NCBI GenBank assembly: GCA_036873755.1
Contig: JAVTVY010056900.1
Location: forward strand, 62,001-126,000
Reading direction: 5' to 3'
Source of the DNA: Hanleya hanleyi
Lineage: Eukaryota > Mollusca > Polyplacophora > Lepidopleurida > Hanleyidae
Length of the DNA stretch: 64,000 nucleotides
The notes under the pieces were generated by a model, which saw nothing but the letters and a program-made list of their open reading frames with translations, had not been told where the DNA came from and did no database searches. This document shows, piece after piece, positions 47,013 to 56,780 of the stretch; position 1 is the stretch's first letter, and each line of letters begins with the position of its first letter. Both the position numbers and the translations under genes were made by a program.

Positions 47013-47404
47013 TGCTGTCGGTAGGCCTACATTAAGACCGTGCCAAGAAATAAATAAGTGCCAGAAAACATAGATCGTAATTATTACAGCACGTAATATT
47101 AGGGTGAGGAAAATGTCGCCTGGAGAAAATGTCATGGGGGAAAATGTCACTGGGGAAACTGTCGATGGGGGATAATGTTGGTACACCTTTGTTAACATGT
47201 CAACTCAAGTTGAAAAGCAGTAGTATCTATTCACATGAACTAAATCCCATCTCATGGCTATAGCCATTTACTGACGAGTCAGTAAATTCAAGGAAATAAA
47301 TGTACACAGAATTTATTCACATTATGTTATGCATATATTTGCTATACAAAAAGGCATACACATACATGTATATACATGTACATATATATTAAAGTGAGAA
47401 GTGT

Positions 47405-47597
47405 ATAGAATAGAATTTTATTGCCAGGTGTGCAAAATTGTATATGTAAATCCTGTTCTCCAGCATCTGAGAGGTATGATAGCACTCCATTTCCAGCTAA
47501 CAGTCTGCTTCTAGAGTCTGTCCTGAGTGGTCTCGAACTCACAACCTTCGTGACAATGGCCGAACCTCTCTAACCATTCGGCCACAGAATCCCTCTG
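47405..47597 (-). mobile_element. tRNA-derived SINE with microsatellite tail
   Basis: On the minus strand the head carries an RNA polymerase III A box, TGGCCGAATGG (47574-47584), and a B-box-like GAGTTCGAGACC (47529-47540). They are spaced and arranged as in a class II (Ser/Leu-like) tRNA. About 100 bp of unrelated body follows, then GGCAATAAAATTCTATTCTATAC: AATAAA plus ATTCT repeats, a LINE-type tail. The tRNA part would not fold into a functional tRNA because the acceptor stem is not preserved. Confidence 0.8.
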
Positions 47598-48846
47598 CAA
47601 GAGACTGTGTTTTTATGTCTATTCATACTACGCATATGCTTCGCACATGCGCTTGTTTTACCTGGAAGAACTATGACGTCATCGGGTTTGTGTTTGATAA
47701 TTCCTGCTCTTCTCCCCTGCATACCGCTCTTCAGTGATGGAGGGAGAGTTGAGTATGCGGTAAACCCAGCAAGCGAAATCTCACCCGTTTTAGTACTGAA
47801 TAAGTAACAGACTGTTGTAGCAGTTTCTTATACCATTTCCGTATGTTTTTATACCTGGGAGGCTGACCAGCAGACACTATCACTGACCAACAGGTAGATA
47901 GTTTACTGGCATTAAGTTAAAATATCTGTTGAATGTGGTTTTGGCTGCATCCAATTCAACTGATACTGGCCATTACAGCCCACGCTGTGTACAGAGGTTA
48001 TCAGGCCTTTGCACAAATGTTATTTTCAGTTATTGGAATGGTAGCTTGATACCCATGAAAAGAGACTGATTAAAAGTGAGCTGTGCCAATCCTTGGAGAT
48101 AATGATCAGGTGCTGACTTGACAGGCGAGATATAATTTTACTACCCTGCCTATCACACCAGATATTCATTATTGCCTATCCTGCCAATCTTTTGCTGGAA
48201 AAAAAAATGTATTACTGGGAAGAAAAATGATTATCGTCCCAAAAAGCCAGAGGCAAAGCACTTAATGATCTCCAAATTTTGCTTCTAGACACTAATGAGC
48301 AATCCCTGACTTAGGTGAACATTATTATGTTCTGTACCTGTTGACCCTGAACTCCACTCCCATCTTGGGTAGCCTAAAATTGGGATTTGAGATTACAAGA
48401 AGCCATAATAATGGTTAATTCAGTCCTTGTTCGTTCCAGGAAGCATCTTCAGGTTTCCAATTTACCCACTCCCGCTTTGATCCTGTGCAATGATCTATTC
48501 TGAGCAAGCAATTTTGCTAATGCATTTTTCCTTGATTTGCCTGAAATTTATGGCCAGCTTTCCTGCTTCCATATCCATCAAATGTTGATGTTGGAGATCT
48601 AGCGGTGAAAATAACCCCCATACATCGATTGACCGTTGTGGAAGAGCCTTGATTTCTATATATGATTCACACTCCTGACCAATTAAAGATTTTTTTGGTG
48701 ACTAGCTGAGCATGCCTTGAATTGATCAAAATAAATTGGTTCTTCTTCAATCTCATTATACTTGTACATGTTATTTTAGATGGGTCGGTGATAGTTAATA
48801 CCCGGAGGAGAGAGACTATTACCGTCTGTCTGTTTGTCTCTCTGAT

Positions 48847-48881
48847 CATGGAGCCTACTATAGAATATAGTAGGCTCCATG
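48847..48881. repeat. Perfect hairpin, 16-bp arms with 3-base loop
   Basis: CATGGAGCCTACTATA, GAA, TATAGTAGGCTCCATG. The stem is exact and the loop minimal. No flanking duplication was seen. It lies about 1.2 kb upstream of spen exon 2. Confidence 0.9.
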
Positions 48882-49143
48882 CTCTGATGTACAGTAAGAA
48901 CACATAGTATCATAAAATGTTCGAGTTCTGATGTTTACACATGTATATATTGTGAATGTGCCCCATGTAATTGTGAGTGATGATGAGTAATAAAGTACAT
49001 GTACAATCAGAAGTCCATGAACTTCTGGTACAATGTAGTCTGGCTTTTTGGCAAAAAGTAGAAAAATATTATCAAAGATAGCAGACATCAGACCAACAGC
49101 AGGTGCAGGGCACATCATTAGCAGTGTTCTATACAGGGTCTCA

Positions 49144-49630
49144 TAGCTAAATAATATATAGCCCTCACGAGTATGAGGGCTATAGGTCGACCCCAGTCAC
49201 CTCTAGCGAGGGTTTCAGATAATTTTATTACGAATCACCCACCTCTGAAACTGCCGTACATCTAATCTCTATCCCCTCCTGCGCACTATTTTAAAATCTT
49301 GCGCACTATTGTGAAGTAGTAACGAATATATCGCCGTCTGAATTTTCCAGTCGAAAACTCAACTCTCTACGCGCCATGTTGGTGATGTCACGGTGTATGT
49401 GTATATGGGAAGTATAAAGTGGAAGTTGTCAACTGGAAAATTCAGACGCGATATATTCGTTACTATTTCACAATAGTGCGCAAGATTTTAAAATAATGCG
49501 CAGGAGGGGATAGAGATTAGATGTACGGCAGTTTCAGAGGTGGGTGATTCGTAATAAAATTATCTGAAACCCTTGCTGGAGGTGACTGGGGCCGACCTAT
49601 AGCCCTCATACTCTATATATTATTTAGCTA
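49144..49630. mobile_element. hAT-like MITE, 487 bp, with arms of about 215 bp and 8-bp TSD
   Basis: The termini TAGCTAAATAATATATAG are inverted and the similarity extends for about 215 bp on each side, leaving a spacer of about 50-60 bp. GGGTCTCA flanks both ends exactly (49136-49143, 49631-49638). TIRs starting TAG with an 8-bp duplication fit the hAT superfamily. The arms differ at only a few positions, so the insertion looks young. It lies 458 bp upstream of spen exon 2, in sequence that would be transcribed as a long hairpin. Confidence 0.92.
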
Positions 49631-50087
49631 GGGTCTCACTGCTTCCTTCAAAAGGACACTTCTAAAAAATCAAATGGATCAATATTTGGAAAAAATCAAA
49701 TGTGTTTTTCCACAAAGTCAAATATTTTGATGTATCATCTGAATTTGTGTTGATGTATCACTCTTGAGGTGGACATGTGTACACTCTTGAGGTGAACATC
49801 TGTACCAGACACCATTTGAACACCCTAACCCATTCTTAATACTTTTTTTTGCTAATTTTTCAAATCAAAAAATTTATAAAAAATCAAATAAGGCCTCAAC
49901 AAATGTTACTTTTGATATTAAAGACGGATTTCCCGTCTTTGTCAAATTTGTTATTTTACGGAAAGACCTAATCGTAATTGTTGCAACTTTCCAGGCAGAA
50001 AAAGAATCCATAAGTGCTGTTTACATGTATGTATATACTTAATTCAACTCGTGAACTGAATGCATTGTGTGTTTTATACTTTGTCAG

Positions 50088-50381
50088 ACATGGAAAGATA
50101 CAGAGTGTTAAAATCCACCCACGGAAAGATGGTGATGATGGCGCCACTGTCGGGACATGTACTGTGGCATTCATGGACATTAAGTCGGCATCCAAGGCCC
50201 ACAACGCTGAAAACCGTATAGAAACTAGCTTGTTAAGGACAGACTATAGTGAACCGACGGCAACAGGAAGTGTCGTGACACGCACCCACGAGCCTGAACC
50301 TATTCCACACGGTCCGGTATCACATCGACCTACCTTCCCTTTACCACGGGGATCCGCAGGATTTCCAGGTCGCCCCAAAGG
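50088..50381 (+). CDS. spen: Spen/SHARP orthologue, coding exon 2: remainder of RRM1 and linker
   Basis: After the acceptor TATACTTTGTCAG the reading completes the arginine codon from exon 1 and gives HGKIQSVKIHPRKDGDDG, then TCTVAFMDIKSASKAHNAEN, then LLRTDYSEP. This follows the vertebrate SPEN RRM1 nearly residue by residue: beta2, the atypical RNP1-like strand CTVAFMDI, helix 2 and the final RTDY. The last 40 or so residues are Pro/Gly/Thr-rich linker ending GFPGRPKG. The exon is 294 nt, phase 2 at both ends, closing with AAAG|GTAAGT (donor from 50382). An aspartate/glycine-rich loop (KDGDDGATVG) is slightly longer than I recall for vertebrate SPEN. No frameshift or stop is present, so the gene appears intact here. 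Confidence 0.93.
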
Positions 50382-53300
50382 GTAAGTGTCGCCCCAAATT
50401 TCCTATAATCCCACATGTACTGGAATCACATTGTAATAACTGGGAGTTGAGCTTCTGTACATGTACAGTATCCATTATTTGGATTTCACATTTATCAAAA
50501 TTGGGGAACATGAAATGTTTAGATTCCAGTAAACTACTACTAGATTGCTGAAAGACATCGCTCATCAACTCTTGTCTTGTCTCATTGTTCTTAATGATCG
50601 TGAGACTTACCATGATGACTGTCAGCTTTCACATGAGGCAGTTGAAATGTTTTACTTTTCCTAAGTTTTGTTTCTAGCATTGCTAGTGTACAAGCGTAGG
50701 ATGGCTTGGAGTTGATGTTGATCTTTGAAATTTTATTCTTTCATGCTGGAGATTTTACGACATACTGGTGTGTATATATGTTGCTCCAATCTACATAAAT
50801 TTGTCGGTTGGTTTATATCCCGAGACTGTCCACCTTGTTTACAGGATGGATTTACCAAGAATATTTGGGATTACCATGGCAACTACTTTGGATTACCATG
50901 GGGAAGTTTACCATTATTATGGATTCTCCGATGTCAGTAGAATGGATAGGATCATATTATACCTACTTCGTACACGTACATCTATTTCCGCCTATATATT
51001 TCCATATTTCCAGACAAAATACATTGGCTAAAGTGTAGGCCCTTGGCTTATCCCAATTTCACATTTTGATTTCCTGCACTGTTTCATAGATTAACTTTAT
51101 GTTGTGGTGAGCATATGTGGATTATTTTTCTCCTTTTGTGAAATATTACTTATTTTTCTGCAAAACTGGATAGATCATTTACTTTGCCTGCCTCGGCCTG
51201 TAGTGGTTTCGTGATTACAGTTGTGTAGTCGGTGTTTTAGTCTGTGATGCTACATGGTACATTGTGTAAATGTTGTCAGCTGCCTATCAAGAAGATCTTC
51301 ACAAGAATGTTGTGTACCCTCAACTTTAATTTGAACGCATTGACATACTTATAAATTTGAGCTGTAAATGTCCTCTTTGTTCTGGGATACCTATAGGAGA
51401 ACGACTTACTCCTTACATGTATACCAAATTATCACATGGAGGAGAAGAATGTAGTTCTCGTTACTTGCGTGAACAATTTGATGGAAAAAAAGACAGAATC
51501 TTGGATCTGAGATGTGTGAGCAGAACCTTCCATCTAAAACTACATACAACCTGGACACGAGTCACAACCCCAGAAGAGAAGATTAAGAGGACTGGACAAA
51601 ATGTGATACCTCGCTGTTTGGATATATCCTGTTTGAGATGCAGAATGGAAAAAAGATGGTGCCTCATTATACATACATGTACCTGTGTCTTGTGACTACA
51701 TGATGAGATGAGAATCCACTATATGGATAATTGGTGTCAGAAGTGGAATGTTCTCATATAAACAGACCTTAAAAAAGTTGGATTAAAAGGATTTTCTTCC
51801 AAAAGCTAATTGGAATGCTGGATTTGGTTTCAAAAAATCAAATGCTTTCCTCAAATGTGTCTCGGAGATGATACATGTATGTATCTCGGAGATGATACAT
51901 GTATGGATTTGGGATTATTCTACCTTCATGGACCAATATATCTTCATATCTTTCATGTGGATAATACTTCCAGGTTCTGAAACATTGAAATAAAAAACAC
52001 TGATAATTGTGGTGTAAAGTCCGTCTGATGGGTCTTGTCGGAATATTCCAGCAGCTTTTGCTCAGGGATAAACAAATTGGTGTGATGGTTTATCTGTACC
52101 TTGTCTAGCGAGTGATGGTTGCTTCCTGTCAGAGTGCAGTGAGTAGAGAGAGATAGCTTTACCAGTTCCTGTGCCACACTCGGGAGCAGGCCTGGATCTC
52201 GGGATCCGGAAGTATCTGCTAGACCTTGAGGATGGAAATACCCAGCCTATATTTACCTATTTGTCACACGAGCTCCAACATCTGCCCTTCAAAAGCTAGG
52301 AGTTATGAAAGCAATGTATCCCAGTTTCAAACTGAAGGGTAAGTAGGCCTATGTACATGAAGATCATGTAATGTGTTAATTCACATCCGTGGACAACATG
52401 CTCTTACCATACAGATGGAAATTTAGAGAGGACTATTACATGTATGTAACCTTGCTTTTCTTGCCATTCCTTTATTCATTGGCTAAAGAATGATGTACGA
52501 TGTATTAACCCTTTCACCGATTATTCCCCCCGACAAAAGTTACCTGCTGACTATCAATGGGGATCGCCCGCCACGCTAGGCGGCGCTAGTGCTCCAACAG
52601 GTAAAGAAGACGTAGCGTCATAAAACGAACAATTATAACGTCGTTACATTATGACGTTGTCTTTGTGACGTCAAGAAAAACGACTTGCGCATGCGTCATT
52701 TACCTCTTAATACACGTAGCCACCTGGCGTGAGTTCGAGCTGGCGAACCCCATTCCCACAGAACTGATAAAATTTGTACATCGTGTCTTTGGAATGCTAG
52801 AAATTGTGTTTGCGGCTGAGATTTGTAGAAAAACATAGGAACCTTGTCTACACAACACACACTCTAGTGTTATTTGCTCCAGTATTATAGCAAAATAAAT
52901 AAAATAGCATATAAAATAACGTTTTACTGCAAGAGAAGGCGCTTTCCCCAACTTTCTTGACTTGAAAATTTCAAAATTTATCGGAGAAATCGTCTTTATT
53001 CGACCACATTTGACAGTGTTTATCTCGAGTTTCACTCGACCATTTTCAATGTTTTGACCTCTCAGTGGAAAGCGTGACCTTTCCCCTTTCTATATATGAC
53101 ATCACCTGGGATGGATGGTGAAAATAAAATGGAGGATACAATTGGATTAAAATGATGTAATTCCATCCTTCCAGCCACTGTCTACACTTGTCTCCTATCT
53201 GTTGGCCGATAGAGGTCACTTGGGCAAAATTACGCATAATGATTGGCTTGTCGGCCGGCGGGGAAAACCATCTTGGGCGAGATGGAAAATTGTTTGACAA

Positions 53301-54205
53301 ACTTTGTGGATCAAGAGTCGTAAAAATATGGAAATAAACTTTGACGGTCATCGTTGGCAGTTTTAATCATCTGGAGAATATTCGCCATGCTTTACCAGTC
53401 GTGTAACTTCAAAAATACAGGAGTTAGGATGAGGTTTTCGATGATTTTTTTTTAAATTTCTGCGGCTTGCTGCCAACAGGCCCATCTCAAGGTATGTGGA
53501 GACAAATGCATTTTTCGTTCCGATTTTTTCCGTTCATCATCTGAATTTGCTTGATTTCTTTTGCAAAATTAGACTAAGTCACTATAGAGAATTATGTACG
53601 ATGTTCATTCAGTATTGATCATCATCATCAGGCCCAATCCAATCACATCCAACTGTGATACTCGACATATTGCAATGGGTAAATAATCTGGGTCGTTATC
53701 TTGATCTGAGTCTGCTATTGTTATCTCGTGAATCTACAAAAACTGCGATCTTGAACCTATTAAAGCTATATTGGAACCAATTAGTACATGTTCTTCCAGC
53801 TGGTATTGATGTGGATATTTATGTCCCACACTCATTACAAATGGCAGGTATTATTGAAATATAGATCTGGGATGGTTTGGTGTTGGGGCCTTGATTATAC
53901 ATTGGAGAGTATGGCCCACCTGAGCCATAACAAGATTCAAAAGGCTAAGTGATCAACAGTTCTTGGTGAATAGGAAGTTGACATGCTACAGTCTTTTGGT
54001 ATTAGTTTCTTCTTCAAAATTGTTCTTGTGTAGAACCATATCCGCTAATCTCAGCTTTGAAAAATTTGGAAGTATCTATATCGAAACGTCAGCTCCGCAG
54101 CAATAAAGAAGTTGTTATCCAACTACAGGAGGTAAAAAAAATATTTTAAAACTCAAGGGAGAGTTTGTGGGTGGGCAGTAAAAAATCAATCCTCAGGACT
54201 ACAAT

Positions 54206-54818
54206 CAGGGCCGTATCCAGAGATTTTTTGGGCATACCGGTATTCGACGTTGTTGTTGTTGTTGTTGCACGTAAATTTGATGTTTGTTGCTGCTGCACAA
54301 AAACCACGGAATCTCCGATGCTGTTGACTTACATCAGGGTTTGTTGGATCCTCGAAAATACCAGTTCAGTGCTTTAATCAGTGCCAGGGTGTATATTTTC
54401 CCATTTTCCCGTAATCCTGTTCTCCCAAACACGTGGTCGTCGTTGTTGCCACCGATATAGCGCATTCCCCACACATCGGTTGTTCTCAAGTTTTTGATTG
54501 CTGTAGGAAGACCAGGCGAAAACCACCGTAGCACAGCGATCATTGCCTACTAGAGGGGTCAATGCAATGCCATTTAAAGTATGTAATGCATAAAGCGTGG
54601 CCAGCAACGCGTGTTCAATGTGTATTGAACTCAAAGTTATGATAGCGGTCGCAACACTGTATTGAATTACAAAGTTTGAAGAAGGCTTCAGTTGAACTCC
54701 AGTTTAATGTAGTAAGGTTAAGCAGCCAAAAAAGATATTTTGACCCGGAGTTTGGGCGCCTGAGTTTGGGCGCCCATACCGGTATACCGGCATCAAAATG
54801 GCCCTGGATACGGCCCTG
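54206..54818. mobile_element. CAG-type transposon, 613 bp, with 15-bp perfect TIR and 5-bp TSD
   Basis: Both inward termini read CAGGGCCGTATCCAG. ACAAT flanks the element at 54201-54205 and 54819-54823. CATACCGGTAT-type subterminal repeats lie just inside both ends. A (GTT)n microsatellite is near 54249-54266. No transposase was seen. The CAGGGCC terminus is common among hAT-type elements. Confidence 0.9.
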
Positions 54819-55431
54819 ACAATGCATTGTTTTTCTTATCAAATGCCCGGGTGTGTTCATCGTTTGAACATAAATCGATCAGCAAATAGAGAAATTTAGA
54901 CAAAATTAGTGTACAGTACAGGTGATTTTTGGGTGAGAGAGGTAGAGAAAAACCTTACCTGTCACATGTGACAGGTGGATTGAAAAAAAAACATTTTATA
55001 CCCTGTCCATATAGCTTGTTATTATATTTTTGTCTGGATCGCACTTGTAGCGGTGTCGACCATGCTATGCTGCATCTCGCGAAATGTCTGAAAATGTGTA
55101 TGTGCACTATATATATGGCAATGACCCGGTGTTGACCTGTAAGAATCCGCCAGTGATTTGCACTTTGTGTTTGTGTCATATGTCAGGGTATTAACCAGAA
55201 AATGAAGGAAAAAAAAGTCGTAATCATTTCATGTTAACTAGAAATAAAACAAAATCTGAATTTGAGGGTATTTTGTATTCATTTTTTCGCCCAGGGAGTG
55301 CTTGAATCCGTGGACTATTTTTTTTTTGTTCTTTGCGTTGTCTGGTTACGCGCAATCGGCTAAAACCCTGTTCTCAGTGCCCACTATGAGCTTTCGCTGC
55401 AACAACAACAATTGGGCTGCACTTACTCATG

Positions 55432-56249
55432 CAGAGTTCGAATTTGGCACCTGTCCGTCAGTCCGAGACTGGTAAAAAATCAAACGGACTGGTGTGAGTG
55501 ACTGAACAACAAGTCCGTCGGACTGGTAACAAAAAAACTCTTAGTTCATTGTGTAAACTATTTCTCTGAATATCTCCGCACAATTTGTAAAAGATATGTC
55601 TATTTTCGGTTACCCGACCGAATCTAAAATAAATCCTGCGAGTCTATAAAAAAATTCAGCAAATTCCAACGAAATCACGACCATGGTCGCGTTTTGCGAC
55701 AACAACAACAACCGTAAAGCGGCGCGAACAGTGTCAGCATACCGTAAAGTGTGATTGTAATGCAGCGCATGGCAATGCATGGCGGCAGGTTGACGATCTT
55801 TTCAGCAAATAAAGCACCCACTTCCAGGTCGAGAATCGAGAAATCAGCAACATGATTACGCTTCAGTCGACCTGATCATGTTTACCAGGACAATTTTAAA
55901 CATATTCTCCATCAACGTCGAAAGAAATCTACTGATTTCTTGGCTTGAAATGGCATTTGTTGAAGCAGTGTTTCGCGACGACACGTGCAGTCAAGGTCGC
56001 CGTCAAAGTCTAGCCGACGGGGTTTGTCGTATGTTATTATCTTCACACGCGCTCAAGAAATTCAAGAAATGCACAATTATTAATTTCTTATTTAGTAGCA
56101 ACCATGACAGAGAACAAAATGATGACAAATGTTCCCAGATCATCTTTTATTTAATATTAACGGACTAGTAAAAATATTTGCGGACTGGTTACATTTTTGG
56201 CTCACCAGTCCGGTGGACTGGTTCAAATTTTTCTTAAATTCGAACACTG
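55432..56249. mobile_element. CAG-type transposon, 818 bp, with 5-bp TSD
   Basis: The inward termini CAGAGTTCGAATTT and CAGTGTTCGAATTT match at 13 of 14 bases. TCATG flanks both ends (55427-55431, 56250-56254). GGACTGGT/ACCAGTCC subterminal repeats recur near both ends (55446-55523 and 56161-56222). The internal plus frame 55878-56168 (96 codons) has no recognised motif. Confidence 0.88.
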
Positions 56250-56350
56250 TCATGCCGCAGACTGTTGTAAATGTAAATTGATGACATGGTAACATGGTAA
56301 GCTGTCCGCCTCATGGTGTTTGTCGTCTCTCCGGTTTTGCGTCTGCCTTT

Positions 56351-56780
56351 GTTTGCGGTAAGTCCCCAAGATCACTGGTGTTTATAGTTCGTAATTTGAT
56401 TGTTGACAACGATAGCGTTGGAGAGACAATTGTTTCTCGTCTTGTGAACTTGACCGGATCCTGTACAGTGCAGTGTATTCTGGGGGACTCTGCACTCCGA
56501 ATATAATTTAGTTTGAAAAAGTTTGAACACCAACATTACAACAAAACTTTTCTAAAGCGGAAATAACAGAATTTGTCAGGTACCGTTTTCGAAAAGTTTT
56601 GTGGTTGTTGGTGTTCAAACTTTTTCAAACTAAATTATATACTCGTACGCAATGATCGTGCAGCAACAACAACAGGAATTTTCGCACAAACTGTCTCTCC
56701 AACGCTATCATTGTCAACAAACAAATTCACTATAAACACCAGGCATATATTATAAGTAATCTTCGGGACTTACCGCAAAC
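56351..56780. mobile_element. Foldback element (430 bp) with arms of about 200 bp
   Basis: GTTTGCGGTAAGTCCC at the left is inverted at the right end. Similarity continues through TGGTGTTTATAGT, TGTTGACAA(C/T)GATAGCG and TTGGAGAGACA to AGTTTGAAAAAGTTTGAACACCAAC near the centre. One arm carries an insertion of about 50 bp. No target duplication was found. Confidence 0.82.

Larger units (their letters stand above)
43874..47178. mobile_element. Composite element with long inverted ends made of GGGGAAAATGTC repeats (3.3 kb)
   Basis: The left arm (43874-44027) starts ACATTATCCCCCAACGACAG and holds a run of TTTTCCCC-type subrepeats. It ends in AATATTACGTGCTGTAATAATTACG. The right arm (47072-47178) is its inverted counterpart with fewer subrepeats. 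Between them sit at least two younger elements (44178-45608, 45711-47012). No clear target duplication or transposase was found, so it could be a foldback element opened by later insertions. Confidence 0.8.
20610..50087 (+). other. spen: spen intron 1 (29,478 bp), packed with transposons and satellites
   Basis: The donor GTAAGT (20610) and the acceptor TATACTTTGTCAG (ending 50087) bound an intron of 29,478 bp splitting RRM1. Its contents are listed separately. Stretches not otherwise annotated (23.0-25.9, 28.0-29.4, 38.4-41.2, 42.7-43.8 and 47.6-48.8 kb) show no exon, RNA gene or structured element that I could support, apart from scattered TACATGTA palindromes and short homopolymers. Confidence 0.9.

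Noticed and set aside
51357..51695. Plus frame of 112 codons with several cysteines.
   Set aside because: There is no spaced Cys/His pattern of a known zinc finger, no splice context, and it lies in ordinary intronic sequence.
52506..52530. TTAACCCTTTCACCG, resembling a piggyBac-type terminus at a TTAA site.
   Set aside because: No inverted partner ending AAAGGGTTAA was found downstream, so an element cannot be delimited.
53640..53864. Plus frame ending LPAGIDVDIYVPHSLQMAG, possibly an exon.
   Set aside because: Composition is protein-like but no family is recognised and splice signals are weak; it does not match any part of Spen.
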